A DNA stretch of 64,000 bases from Hyphococcus lacteus (GCF_041058985.1 NZ_JBEHZE010000001.1:2356001-2420000), one strand, 5' to 3'. Counted from the first letter of the stretch, positions 26,210-35,523 are shown. The notes: generated by a model not told the origin, from the letters alone. Numbers and translations are program-made.

Positions 26210-27067
26210 CTAAGCGTGTAATCGCCAGTGCTGCATCATTATTTGCGCGAGCGCCTCTGGGGCATCGTAGGAAATCCAATGACTGGCGTTTTCAATTTTT
26301 TCGTAGCGCCATGGCGCATCAACATATTTTGCGGATGCGATCATTTGTTGTTCAGTGAGATATTTCTCACCAGCGCTCCAAATTCCAAGGGTTGGGATTG
26401 ATACGATTTCTTCACCTAAACTACCAACGGGAGGCGTGAATATCATTCGTTTGAGCGATGCATTAGCGCGATACCAATTTAGTCCAGCCGTTAATCGGCC
26501 AGGCCGCCCTAACAAGTCTATAGCCTCGTTGATATCTCCGTGTGCCGACCAATGCTTGCGCAGTAATGCCCAGTTATTGAAACGATACGCAGCTTCGCAC
26601 AAACCGAGGAGTTGATGAAAGACCATATATAGGCTCCGCCACTTTTGTTCGGCACCCGCATCAAGAAAAGCGCGCATATGGCCAACAGAAATAGCGGTGA
26701 GTGTTTTGTATCGGGTGGGGTGTTGAGCAGCCAATGTCCATGCGACCGGTGCGCCAAAGTCATGACCGACAATATGGGCGTTTGAAATTTCGAGGGCGTC
26801 CATTAAAGCCAATATGTCGGGGACGGAACCCGTCGCGATGTCATAGTCGGAGACTTTATGTGCCATGTCGGTATGGCCAAATCCGCGAAGGTCTGGAGCG
26901 ATCACCCGGAATCCGGCAGCAACTAAAAGCGGCGTTACTTTACCCCAGACGGCCGACGAGTCCGGGAACCCATGAAGAAGTATGGCGACAGGCGCATCAT
27001 CATCGCCGCTATCGCGGACAAAGTGGGAGAGGCCATTCGCATCGATTTTATGCGTGACCTCTCTCAA
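26210..27067 (-). CDS. Alpha/beta hydrolase, epoxide-hydrolase-like
   Basis: 285 residues starting at a TTG (27067) two bases after the MoxR stop, with GAAGG inside the end of the MoxR gene as a possible ribosome binding site, so the two are probably coupled. HGFP (32-35) and the nucleophile Asp103 in VGHDFGAPVAW point to the epoxide hydrolase / haloalkane dehalogenase type, since these use Asp in place of Ser. His in ENASHWISYDAPE (near 262) completes the triad. A helical cap is expected between about 130 and 215. Substrate unknown. Confidence 0.85.
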   Translation of the reverse strand: MREVTHKIDANGLSHFVRDSGDDDAPVAILLHGFPDSSAVWGKVTPLLVAAGFRVIAPDLRGFGHTDMAHKVSDYDIATGSVPDILALMDALEISNAHIVGHDFGAPVAWTLAAQHPTRYKTLTAISVGHMRAFLDAGAEQKWRSLYMVFHQLLGLCEAAYRFNNWALLRKHWSAHGDINEAIDLLGRPGRLTAGLNWYRANASLKRMIFTPPVGSLGEEIVSIPTLGIWSAGEKYLTEQQMIASAKYVDAPWRYEKIENASHWISYDAPEALAQIMMQHWRLHA

Positions 27068-27069
27068 AA

Positions 27070-27915
27070 CTATGCGCCTTCGCGCCGCGCAAGAAACGCA
27101 AGACGTTCAAACAGATGAACGTCCTGTTCGTTTTTCAAAAGCGCACCATGAAGTGGCGGGATGGCTTTTCTTGTGTCACGGTCGCGCAAAATATCTTCGG
27201 GCAGGTCTTCGGCCATCAACAGTTTTAGCCAATCGAGCAATTCTGACGTGGACGGTTTTTTCTTTAGGCCCGGGACTTCGCGCATTTCATAGAACACTTT
27301 CATCGCGTCGGCGACGAGGCGCTTTTTGATACCGGGGAAGTGGACATCAACAATTTCTGCCATCGTGTCAGCATCGGGAAACTTGATGTAATGGAAAAAG
27401 CAACGGCGTAAAAATGCGTCGGGAAGTTCTTTTTCATTGTTCGAGGTAATGATGACAATCGGACGTTGTTTTGCAGTGATTGTTTCATTGGTCTCGTAAA
27501 CATAGAATTCCATGCGGTCGAGTTCTTGTAAAAGGTCATTTGGAAATTCGATGTCCGCTTTGTCGATTTCATCGATAAGCAAAACCGGGCGCTCATCAGC
27601 GGTAAAGGCTTCCCACAATTTTCCGCGCTTGATGTAGTTCTTTACGTCCCGTGCACGCTCTTCGCCCAGCTGACCGTCTCGAAGCCGCGCGACTGCATCA
27701 TATTCGTAGAGACCCTGATGCGCCTTGGTCGTTGATTTGATGTGCCATTCCAAAAGCGGCACGCCCAATGCTTTCGCGACTTCCACAGCAAGAACAGTTT
27801 TTCCCGTTCCCGGCTCACCCTTAATCAACAAGGGGCGCTCTAGGGTTACGGCAGCGTTCACTGCGACTTTGAGGTCTTCGGTGGCGATATAATTCTTGGT
27901 ACCGGTAAACTTCAC
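27070..27915 (-). CDS. MoxR-family AAA+ ATPase
   Basis: 281 residues from a GTG at 27915 giving the family start MKFTGTKNYIATEDL; the frame is open further upstream, but that part is non-conserved. Walker A GEPGTGKT (33-40), Walker B VLLIDEID (111-118) and the sensor 1 ITSNNEKELPDAFLRRC are all present. MoxR ATPases act as chaperones, usually with a von Willebrand factor A partner encoded next to them. Here the next gene is an alpha/beta hydrolase, and no VWA gene is nearby. Confidence 0.9.
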   Translation of the reverse strand: MKFTGTKNYIATEDLKVAVNAAVTLERPLLIKGEPGTGKTVLAVEVAKALGVPLLEWHIKSTTKAHQGLYEYDAVARLRDGQLGEERARDVKNYIKRGKLWEAFTADERPVLLIDEIDKADIEFPNDLLQELDRMEFYVYETNETITAKQRPIVIITSNNEKELPDAFLRRCFFHYIKFPDADTMAEIVDVHFPGIKKRLVADAMKVFYEMREVPGLKKKPSTSELLDWLKLLMAEDLPEDILRDRDTRKAIPPLHGALLKNEQDVHLFERLAFLARREGA

Positions 27916-28072
27916 TTTTAAAACTCTCTCATCTATCTGACGTATCGACCAAATATAGGCCCAGACCGTGTGACGCAATTGTTGATGGCAGTCGCACCGC
28001 CAAGAAGTATTTTGATTTTTGCGAAGAAATCCGGCAGCTTGGGCAAAATTCTTAGCTGGGAGATATAAGATA

Positions 28073-30673
28073 ATGTGTCGGTTTTTGATCCTTCTATCTG
28101 TCGCGACGCTTCTCGTGGCATGTGGGCCGAAAGAGAGCGATGAAGTATCCCAAGCGGCGACAATAGAGCCAGCTGAGAAATCATCACCGGAAAAAACCGC
28201 TGACCAATGGACTCCCGATGCGGTTAAAAAATTGGAACGCAAAGACGGGTTCCTGACGCTTTTTGTTGATGAAAAAGAAGGACAGGTGTTCGCGCAATTC
28301 CCGGCCAGCGATGACGATGGTGTCTCTCTTCGGGCGATTTATGCGTCCGGCCTAACGTCGGGGTTAGGCTCAAACCCCGTTGGGCTTGATCGTGGTCTAT
28401 TTGAAAATGGGGCCGTGATCGCTTTTAGACGAGCCGGATCAAAATTGATCGCCGAGCAGGAAAATTGGAAATACCGCGCGAGTTCAGAAAATCCACTGGA
28501 GCGAAAAGCCGTGAGGGAATCATTTGCCCGGTCATTCATCTGGGCAGGTGAGGTAACCGAAACAGGGCCAGCGGGTGAGCTGCTCGTTGATATATCAAGC
28601 TTCTTGACGCGCGATGGTTTAGGGGTGCAGGCGGCACTAAAGTCGCATCCCCAAGGCGGATCGTTCTCCATCGCAAAAGATCGAACTTTTCCTGATACAA
28701 AAAATATTTTGGCTTTTCCGGACAATGTCGAATTTGACAGCTTCATGACGTTGGTTAGTGATAAACCAGGGCGCGAAGTTCGAGCTACGGCTGCTGATGG
28801 CCGCGCGGTGACGTTGGTCGTACACCATTCATTGGTCCGATTGCCTGATGCCGGATATGAGCCTCGCGAATTTGACCCGCGATCCGGCGCAATTGATGTT
28901 CCGCATTATGATTTTTCTGCACCGTTAGATGAGCAAATTATCAAGACCTATGCGCGGCGCTATCGCCTCGAAAAAGAAGATCCGAATGCTGAAAAAAGTC
29001 CCGCGAAAAACCCAATTGTGTTCTATGTAGATTCTGGCGCGCCACCTGAAATTCGTGATGCCCTGATCGAGGGTGCGTCTTGGTGGGCAGATGCATTTGA
29101 AGCGGCGGGCTTTGAAGATGCATTCCGGGTTGAACCGTTGCCACAGGGCGCACATCCGCGCGATGCGCGCTATAACGTCATTTCTTGGACACATCGACAG
29201 ACGCGTGGCTGGTCATATGGTGGCGGGATTGCAGATCCGCGCACCGGAGAAATGATCAAGGGAAGTGTCATCTTGGGCAGTCAACGTGTTCGTCAAGACC
29301 GTATGATTTTCGAAGGTCTTGCGGGTGCTGCGAATTCAGGGGCGGGCGGCGAAAATGATCCGGTCAACATTGCCCTAAAACGGATCCGACAATTATCAGC
29401 GCATGAGGTCGGACACTCACTCGGGTTTGCGCATAATTTTGCGGCGTCCACAAACGATCGGGCATCGGTGATGGACTATCCGGCACCATTTGTAACAGTG
29501 GATGGGGCGGGCAGTTTAGACCTTTCTAATGCCTATGATGTGGGCATCGGAGATTGGGACAAGGCTGCGGCGAAGTGGCTTTATACACAGTTCCCGGAAG
29601 GTACAGACCAGCAACGTGAGGTGAATAAAATCATTGATGAGACTTATGCGAGCGGATTACGTTTCGTTGGAGACAGCGAAGGGCGTAGCGTCGCAACGGC
29701 CAACCCCTATGGTAGCGTCTGGGATAATGGCGGCGACGCAGTAAAAGCCTTGCGGGATACGATGGCCGTCCGGCGGGTTGCTTTAGATAACTTTGGTGAA
29801 GGCGCAATCAAAAAAGGCCGTCCGATGGCAGCGTTGCAGGCTGTGATCGTTCCGATCTATCTATATCATCGTTATCAAATTGCAGCGGCCGCGAAACTCG
29901 TTGGCGGGTATGATTTCACCTATAAAGAAAATGGCGATGAATTGAATCCGGCAAACCCCGTGCCTGATGATGTTCAGCGTGCTGCACTGGCAGCCATTGC
30001 CGAAACTGTGGACCCTGCGGCTCTCTCGCTTTCGGATGAAACCGTCAATCTGATTTCACCTTCACTCGGTGGCTTTGGATCAAACAACATTACCGAGGCG
30101 TTTGAAGGTAATACAGGGCCAGTGTTTGATTTGTTGGCAGCAGCGGACAGCGCGGCAACGTTAAGCCTAGCTGCGGTTCTTCATCCCGATCGTGCCGCGC
30201 GTTTAGTTGATTTCAAAAGCCGTGATCAATCACGCCTTGGTCTATTAGAGGTATTGCAATCCTTGGAGCGCACGATTTTTGCGGAACAACAATCATCAAG
30301 GAACCGAGCGATCGCTCACCGCGTTCAGACGCGATTTGTATCGACACTGATTAACATGAGTGGCGGAAATGCTGCGGTTGGTGAAGCGCAAGCGGCCGCA
30401 GTGGGGCTGTCGTCAGGGGGTGGGCAGGTCGCAACACCTGACGTTCAGGCAATCATTGATCTGTATCTTAAAGGTTTGCGCACTCGAATTTCGCCAGGAT
30501 TACTCGAAGGGCAGACAACCGAGCGTGCCCATCGCGAATGGTTGATGGCGAATATTGATCGCCATTTTGAACGTCCCGCACCAGCGCGTATGCCGGTCGT
30601 CACATCACCAGATACGCCGCCCGGCAGCCCTATCGGTGGCGGGTTTATGGAGACATGTTGGCATTGCGATTGA
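28073..30673 (+). CDS. Zinc-dependent metalloprotease lipoprotein (DUF5117/DUF4953 type)
   Basis: 866 residues from the ATG at 28073. The signal sequence ends in LLVAC with the lipobox Cys at 17. The zinc-binding motif HEVGHSLGFAHN has His444, Glu445, His448 and His454, the extended HExxHxxGxxH form of metzincin-like proteases. The DUF5117-type domain is expected before it and the DUF4953-type domain after. It probably cleaves proteins or peptides at the cell surface or in the periplasm. The promoter must lie in the short region shared with the divergent MoxR gene. Confidence 0.88.
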   Translation: MCRFLILLSVATLLVACGPKESDEVSQAATIEPAEKSSPEKTADQWTPDAVKKLERKDGFLTLFVDEKEGQVFAQFPASDDDGVSLRAIYASGLTSGLGSNPVGLDRGLFENGAVIAFRRAGSKLIAEQENWKYRASSENPLERKAVRESFARSFIWAGEVTETGPAGELLVDISSFLTRDGLGVQAALKSHPQGGSFSIAKDRTFPDTKNILAFPDNVEFDSFMTLVSDKPGREVRATAADGRAVTLVVHHSLVRLPDAGYEPREFDPRSGAIDVPHYDFSAPLDEQIIKTYARRYRLEKEDPNAEKSPAKNPIVFYVDSGAPPEIRDALIEGASWWADAFEAAGFEDAFRVEPLPQGAHPRDARYNVISWTHRQTRGWSYGGGIADPRTGEMIKGSVILGSQRVRQDRMIFEGLAGAANSGAGGENDPVNIALKRIRQLSAHEVGHSLGFAHNFAASTNDRASVMDYPAPFVTVDGAGSLDLSNAYDVGIGDWDKAAAKWLYTQFPEGTDQQREVNKIIDETYASGLRFVGDSEGRSVATANPYGSVWDNGGDAVKALRDTMAVRRVALDNFGEGAIKKGRPMAALQAVIVPIYLYHRYQIAAAAKLVGGYDFTYKENGDELNPANPVPDDVQRAALAAIAETVDPAALSLSDETVNLISPSLGGFGSNNITEAFEGNTGPVFDLLAAADSAATLSLAAVLHPDRAARLVDFKSRDQSRLGLLEVLQSLERTIFAEQQSSRNRAIAHRVQTRFVSTLINMSGGNAAVGEAQAAAVGLSSGGGQVATPDVQAIIDLYLKGLRTRISPGLLEGQTTERAHREWLMANIDRHFERPAPARMPVVTSPDTPPGSPIGGGFMETCWHCD

Positions 30674-30676
30674 GGG

Positions 30677-31615
30677 CTAGGCTAAGCCAATTTCACGAAG
30701 GCGTTGTTTGAGAAAGGCATCTGCAGTGATGTCTTCATACTTAGCGCCGTCACCCTTACAGCTTTCGATGCACGACAACATTGCTTTGGAATGTGGGTGC
30801 ATAAAAAATGGCATTGAATAACGCGACTCATTCTTGCCGTCCTGTGGGTTCACAACACGGTGTGTCGTTGCGGGAATTTTGTCATTACAAACCCGCGCCA
30901 GCATATCGCCTGCGTCAACGATCAAATTATCAGGGTCCGTCTCAACTGGCAGCCAGTTCCCTTCGCGATCAAGCAGTTCAAGTCCACCACCGTTAGCGGC
31001 GACCAAAATTGTGATTAGGTTGATGTCTTCATGTGCTGCCGCTCTGATAGCATTTGGGTTTATGCCTTCGGGTACTGGCGGATAATGCAAAAGCCGCAAA
31101 ATTGAATTACCATCGGTAGCCATGTTCCGGAAAAAATCGCGCGGCACATCAAGTGATGGCGCTAGCGCTTCGAGCATGACCATGCCCGCTTCCTCAAGGG
31201 CGTCATAAAGCTCAAGGAAGGTATCGCGAAAACTTTCTGGTTTGTCGGGCCAGACATTTGATGGATAAATTTCGCCCAATGGTGACCCTTCGGGAAACTC
31301 TCGGCCAACATGCCAGAACTCTTTGAGGTCGGGGTATTTTGAATCTTTGGCGTGTTCGCGCCCAAATGGGGTGTATCCGCGTTGGCCGTCAGCCCGGAAA
31401 AACGGCATTTTATCATCTTCAGGTAAAGCAAAATATTCGGCGCTTTTGTTATACGCGCGACGTAAAAGGTCGTGGCCAACCTTGTGGTCTTTTAAGATGA
31501 TAAATCCGAAATATTTAAACCCATCATAAAGCGCCGCTTCAAATGCCCGCCGGTCGGTAGCGTCGCCATCGGTATAGGCTTTAAGGCTAAGTTCGGGAAC
31601 GCGGGTATATTTCAT
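30677..31615 (-). CDS. Isopenicillin N synthase-like 2-oxoglutarate/Fe(II) dioxygenase
   Basis: 312 residues. The DIOX_N region with FKYFGFIILKDHKV lies near 33-46. The iron-binding facial triad is His195-x-Asp197 (AAHEDINLITI) and His252 (TTHRVVNP), and Arg265 with Ser267 (RYSMPFF) forms the 2-oxoglutarate carboxylate site. The family covers many oxidations, so the substrate is open. It is convergent with the metalloprotease gene, with 3 bases between stops. Confidence 0.88.
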   Translation of the reverse strand: MKYTRVPELSLKAYTDGDATDRRAFEAALYDGFKYFGFIILKDHKVGHDLLRRAYNKSAEYFALPEDDKMPFFRADGQRGYTPFGREHAKDSKYPDLKEFWHVGREFPEGSPLGEIYPSNVWPDKPESFRDTFLELYDALEEAGMVMLEALAPSLDVPRDFFRNMATDGNSILRLLHYPPVPEGINPNAIRAAAHEDINLITILVAANGGGLELLDREGNWLPVETDPDNLIVDAGDMLARVCNDKIPATTHRVVNPQDGKNESRYSMPFFMHPHSKAMLSCIESCKGDGAKYEDITADAFLKQRLREIGLA

Positions 31616-31644
31616 AATCGGCTCTTTAGCGTGACTTCCTGCGG

Positions 31645-31710
31645 GGAGGAGGGGTTTAATCCTCCGATGCTACAGAGGCAATGGTCTATCGTAAACTCGG
31701 CCCACGATAG
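31645..31710. other. Two hairpins in the divergent dioxygenase/VIT spacer
   Basis: GGAGGA (31645-31650) pairs with TCCTCC (31660-31665), and CTATCGT (31686-31692) pairs with ACGATAG (31704-31710) around an 11-base loop. They lie in the 217-base spacer upstream of both genes. They could be leader structures or operators. I checked for the manganese (yybP-ykoY) riboswitch core and did not find it. Confidence 0.35.
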
Positions 31711-31832
31711 GCCCAATGTAACATGGGGATCCCCACAACCAAGAGCGCCACAAGGCCGATTTCTTTGCGATTGAATATTGTTAGCGCATGCAATGATTGA
31801 CGTGCTTTTTCGGCCGCCCCCATACTCGCTCG

Positions 31833-32582
31833 ATGCATGAGGAAATTGAACATAGCCACGCCCCCGATGATATCGCCAAGCGCCTTGAAGATGGGCCGCA
31901 GGCGAACTATCTGCGCGATTGGGTTTTTGGCGGAATTGATGGTGCGGTTACGACCTTTGCGATTGTGGCAGGGGTTGCTGGCGCATCACTATCGACGAAT
32001 GTCATTCTTATTCTCGGTGCGGCGAACCTGTTGGCAGACGGCTTTTCTATGGCCGCCGGGAACTATTCTGGCGTGAAAGCCGAACAAGATGATTACAAAC
32101 GTCTACGTGAAATGGAACACCGCCATATAGCCTTGGCCCCAGAGGGTGAACGAGAAGAGGTTCGTCAGATTTTTGCAGCAAAGGGTTTTGAAGGCGAAGA
32201 TCTTGAACGTGCTGTTGATATTATTACCGCAAGCCATGAACGCTGGGTCAAGGTTATGCTCGAAGAGGAACACGGCGCACCAAAGGTCGAACGCTCACCC
32301 AAAACCGCTGGGGTAGTAACATTTATCGCATTCTTTGTTTGTGGCGCTGTTCCGCTATTGCCGTTCCTATTCACCGACATGGTCGCCATTTCGGTAAACC
32401 AAGGTATGATTATCGCTACGATTATGACCGGTGCAGTATTTTTCGGTATCGGGACGTTTAAATCCCAATGGTCTACCGCGCGCTGGTGGGTGTCGGGCCT
32501 TGAAACTTTCTTTATTGGGATGATCGCGGCAGGCGTAGCCTATGGCGTTGGGGCGTTGCTGAAGTCGTGGGTTGGCGCATAG
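31833..32582 (+). CDS. VIT1/CCC1-family metal transporter
   Basis: 249 residues from the ATG at 31833 (MHEEIEHSHAPDD). The family pattern is clear: LRDWVFGGIDGAVTTFAIVAGVAGA in the first membrane helix, a cytoplasmic metal-binding domain rich in Glu between helices 2 and 3 (about 90-160; REMEHRH, EEVRQIF, MLEEEHGAP) and three further helices to the C terminus. VIT/CCC1 proteins move Fe(II) or Mn(II) out of the cytoplasm. It is followed after about 200 bases by a Fur-type palindrome. Confidence 0.9.
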   Translation: MHEEIEHSHAPDDIAKRLEDGPQANYLRDWVFGGIDGAVTTFAIVAGVAGASLSTNVILILGAANLLADGFSMAAGNYSGVKAEQDDYKRLREMEHRHIALAPEGEREEVRQIFAAKGFEGEDLERAVDIITASHERWVKVMLEEEHGAPKVERSPKTAGVVTFIAFFVCGAVPLLPFLFTDMVAISVNQGMIIATIMTGAVFFGIGTFKSQWSTARWWVSGLETFFIGMIAAGVAYGVGALLKSWVGA

Positions 32583-32988
32583 TCGAAAAAAAGCGCTGCT
32601 TCTTAATCCTTGATCCGGCCGAATTTCCATTAGCTTGAGATATATACAACTGATCAGTTCCTAAGCTTGCTCCTCCCGAAGACATGTCCGCACACGGTGC
32701 ATGTTGGGGGTGATTTACTCAGAGGATAACAGTTCTAAGAATTGGGTTCTGGTCTTTTTTCCATTTTGCACATATGGGGCGACATTTGCCAATGACAATC
32801 ATTCGCAAAATCGTACGTTTAGCATTTGGTTTTGCCTCTCGGCATCGGCTGAATGATTTCTGATGTCTCAGGGCCATCTGAGAAAGGAAATCGAAAGCCT
32901 AACGAAAGATGTCTGGGTGTTTTTCCGGCACGCAATCACGCGGATAGAATATTACGGTGAAAACATAATGCTGCATTGACGGCACAAA
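32583..32988. other. Gene-free region with a Fur-type site
   Basis: About 400 bases between the VIT gene and tRNA-Ser contain no credible protein gene. A 19-bp palindrome lies at 32788-32806. A 6-bp hairpin TCTCAG / CTGAGA is at 32866-32883. At the left end, a short GC hairpin (AAGC-AGC-GCTT on the minus strand) runs into seven T residues near 32585-32600 and could end a minus-strand transcript. A Fur-controlled small RNA is possible, but the sequence alone does not prove it. Confidence 0.4.
32788..32806. promoter_or_regulatory. Fur-type 19-bp palindrome
   Basis: GCCAATGACAATCATTCGC reads GCNAATGA-N3-TCATTNGC, with both halves matching perfectly. It closely resembles the classical Fur box (two inverted AATGATAAT-like arms around the same centre). 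It sits in a gene-free region, 206 bases after the VIT gene and about 180 before the end of tRNA-Ser. Confidence 0.6.
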
Positions 32989-33079
32989 TGGCGGAGGGGG
33001 TGGGATTCGAACCCACGGAACGCTCACACGCTCAACGGTTTTCAAGACCGCCGCATTCGACCAACTCTGCCACCCCTCC
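32989..33079 (-). tRNA. tRNA-Ser (UGA)
   Basis: A 91-base class II tRNA on the minus strand. The acceptor starts GGAGGGG and ends with an encoded CCA (32989-32991). The anticodon loop reads CUUGAAA, giving anticodon UGA. The long variable arm (UGAGCGUGUGAGCGU-like) is as expected for tRNA-Ser, and the T loop GGTTCGAATC is standard. Confidence 0.95.
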
Positions 33080-33291
33080 GGGCGCGCGCTAGGACCTAGA
33101 TTTCCCTGGCGCGCTAAATGCGCGGAGGGAGAGATAACGTGCTCGGCGAAAATGACAAGCACTAGAATGATAGTTTTTTCCCGAACATAGTTAACCTAAT
33201 CATGGTGAGTGCCATATTGCGGGGATGAGCCGAGTCGCTTAAGCGATGAGTGAGGCCAACCGGCCATCAAATGTGAGGCGTTTTTGCGCGT

Positions 33292-34272
33292 ATGACCAAA
33301 TCTCGAAATTGGCTCATTCTCTGTGTTTTTGTGCTCTTGGGTGCGTGTACCACCGCGCCACAAAGGGGCTCTAGCGTAGGTGGGTCACCCCATTACAAGG
33401 TTGGTAACCCCTACAAGGTCGCTGGGCGTTGGTATCATCCGAAAGAAGATCCAAATTATAATCGTGTGGGCACGGCGTCTTGGTATGGACAGCAGTTTCA
33501 GGGTCGACTCACCGCAAATGGCGAGATTTTCGATATGAATTTGCTTTCGGCGGCGCACACAACACTACCACTGCCGTCGATTGTTGAGGTGACCAATCTT
33601 GAAAATGGCCGCTCTGTGACTGTGCGTCTAAACGATCGTGGGCCTTTTGTGGGTGACCGCATAATCGATATGTCGCGCGAGGCCGCTCGTATGCTCGGTT
33701 TTGAGGAGCAGGGGACTGCAAAGGTTAGGGTCCGCTATGTGGGCAGGGCACCATTAACGGCCGCTGCACCGCGCCGGAATAACCGTGTAGCCAGCGCAAT
33801 TTCTTTGAAAGAACCAAAAGCCGTAGAAACGCCAGCGGTAAAGGGCGAGGAGATTTCTTCTTTGCTCACCAGCATAGAAAATGCTCCTGCGCTGACACCA
33901 GGCGCTGAGGACGTCGCGCTGGGCGAAGTTAGACATGATCGTTCAGTTGAAATTCCGGCGGCGGATTTAAGCACTGCGGACCCAGATGACGCTAAATTCG
34001 TGCATCCTAATGTTAGCGCCGAATCGGCGACCGAAGCTTTGTATATTATTCGTGTGGCGGCGTTATCGCGCCTCGATAATATTGATGGATTACGGGCTCA
34101 GCTTGGTGATGTTGGGCCGTTGCGGCTCTCGCGCATTGAGACCGAAACCGGTTCGGTGTTCTATCGCGTCAATCTTGGGCCTTATGCGTCAATCGATACA
34201 GCGGCAGAAAAGTTGGCGCGCGTTCGCGCTGCGGGTTATAGTGATGCAGCATTGGTCACGTTAACGCCTTAG
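33292..34272 (+). CDS. rlpA: RlpA septal lytic transglycosylase-like lipoprotein
   Basis: 326 residues. Signal sequence with lipobox LLGAC (Cys19), then a double-psi beta-barrel RlpA domain (about 55-150; GTASWYGQQFQGRLTANGE and LNDRGPFVGDRIIDMS) and a C-terminal SPOR domain (about 245-326) that binds denuded peptidoglycan at the division site. RlpA cleaves glycan strands lacking stem peptides. It begins a plus-strand run with the D-Ala-D-Ala carboxypeptidase gene 69 bases downstream. Confidence 0.93.
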   Translation: MTKSRNWLILCVFVLLGACTTAPQRGSSVGGSPHYKVGNPYKVAGRWYHPKEDPNYNRVGTASWYGQQFQGRLTANGEIFDMNLLSAAHTTLPLPSIVEVTNLENGRSVTVRLNDRGPFVGDRIIDMSREAARMLGFEEQGTAKVRVRYVGRAPLTAAAPRRNNRVASAISLKEPKAVETPAVKGEEISSLLTSIENAPALTPGAEDVALGEVRHDRSVEIPAADLSTADPDDAKFVHPNVSAESATEALYIIRVAALSRLDNIDGLRAQLGDVGPLRLSRIETETGSVFYRVNLGPYASIDTAAEKLARVRAAGYSDAALVTLTP

Positions 34273-34341
34273 ATGTGCCTGAAAAACAACGGTTTGAATC
34301 GCTTTTTAGTGGCGATGAGTGAATTTCCAAGGAGTCGAGCT

Positions 34342-35523
34342 TTGCAATTTTCTAAATTCCGTATTGGCGTTGCGATAGTTTTAGCGGCAATCACAGGAGC
34401 GTCACAGACAGCGCTCGCGCAAGATGCGATAACCACGCCCGCTGAATATGCGTTCATCATGGATTATCGAACCGGCGAGGTCCTGTTCGAAAAGAATGCA
34501 CGGACACCGACCGCCCCGGCGTCGATGTCAAAATTGATGACTGTCGCGATTGTTTTTGATCGCCTTAAAGACGGCTCATTACAGTTGACGGACGAATTTG
34601 AGGTGTCCGAAAAAGCGTGGCGTGAGCGCGAAGGCTCCTCGATGTGGGTTCGGGTAAATACGAGCATTCCTGTACTCGATCTTTTGCGCGGAATTATCGT
34701 TCAGTCCGGCAATGATGCATGCATTGTTGTCGCCGAAAATATTTCTGGATCTGAAGAAGCTTTCGCCGAGTTGATGAACCGTAAAGCACATGAATGGGGT
34801 TTAACGGATTCTACTTTTGCTAATCCGCATGGAATGCCTGATCCGAAACAGAAAATGAGTATGCGTGATTTAGGCGTTTTGACGCGTAAAATCATTTCTG
34901 AGTATGGCGAATATTATGCGCTGTTTTCTGAGCGTGAATTTACATGGGAGAAGATTCGTCAGGCCAATCGCAACCCACTACTAGGCATTGTTGATGGCGC
35001 AGATGGTCTTAAAACGGGGCATACTGAGGAATCGGGATATGGTCTCGTTGGATCTGCTGTTCAAAATGACGAGCGCCGGATCGTTGTTGTGAATGGCCTA
35101 ACGTCTGAACGCCAGCGCGCGACAGAGTCTGCACGTTTGATCCGTATAGCCTTCAATGATTTTTCAACCAAAATGATTTTTGATTCCGGTGCAATCGTCG
35201 GGGATGCCGAAGTTTTTAAAGGTAAAGCGAAAAGCGTTCCGTTGATCACCCATGAACCCGTCAAACTCATGTTGCACCGCTCTATGCTCGACAGCGTGAA
35301 AGCAACGATAATATATGACGGACCTGTTTCTGCGCCGATTTCGGAAAAACAGCAGATCGGAACGCTACGAGTCGAGGCTGCGAATGGTCCTGCGCGTGAA
35401 TATGCACTTTACGCTGGGCAATCCGTTAAGGAGGCCAGCGTCTGGGGCAAGATCGGGTTGGCTGCTAAAAAGATTTTGGCGAAACCGACGTCAAGTGAAC
35501 CTTCTCTCGAAGCCGGCCAATAA
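34342..35523 (+). CDS. dacC: D-alanyl-D-alanine carboxypeptidase (PBP5/6 type)
   Basis: Trims the terminal D-Ala of peptidoglycan stem peptides. The start is best placed at the TTG at 34342: AAGGAG lies 6-7 bases upstream and it opens directly into a clean signal peptide MQFSKFRIGVAIVLAAITG, cleaved after ALA26. An ATG at 34315 would add nine residues without a good ribosome binding site. The three penicillin-binding motifs are present: Ser61-x-x-Lys64 (SMSK), SGN (QSGNDAC, about 129) and KTG (LKTGHTEE, about 219). A PBP5-type C-terminal domain and an amphipathic end follow. 393 residues. The gene symbol is tentative between dacA, dacC and dacF. Confidence 0.92.
   Translation: MQFSKFRIGVAIVLAAITGASQTALAQDAITTPAEYAFIMDYRTGEVLFEKNARTPTAPASMSKLMTVAIVFDRLKDGSLQLTDEFEVSEKAWREREGSSMWVRVNTSIPVLDLLRGIIVQSGNDACIVVAENISGSEEAFAELMNRKAHEWGLTDSTFANPHGMPDPKQKMSMRDLGVLTRKIISEYGEYYALFSEREFTWEKIRQANRNPLLGIVDGADGLKTGHTEESGYGLVGSAVQNDERRIVVVNGLTSERQRATESARLIRIAFNDFSTKMIFDSGAIVGDAEVFKGKAKSVPLITHEPVKLMLHRSMLDSVKATIIYDGPVSAPISEKQQIGTLRVEAANGPAREYALYAGQSVKEASVWGKIGLAAKKILAKPTSSEPSLEAGQ

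Noticed and set aside
31616..31760. Manganese (yybP-ykoY) riboswitch before the VIT gene
   Set aside because: GC-rich stems are present but the conserved core of that riboswitch is not found.
32792..32863. 23-residue frame starting inside the Fur-type palindrome
   Set aside because: Too short, no ribosome binding site, and the start codon is part of the palindrome.
32899..33162. Minus-strand 87-residue frame
   Set aside because: It overlaps tRNA-Ser completely and is a chance frame.
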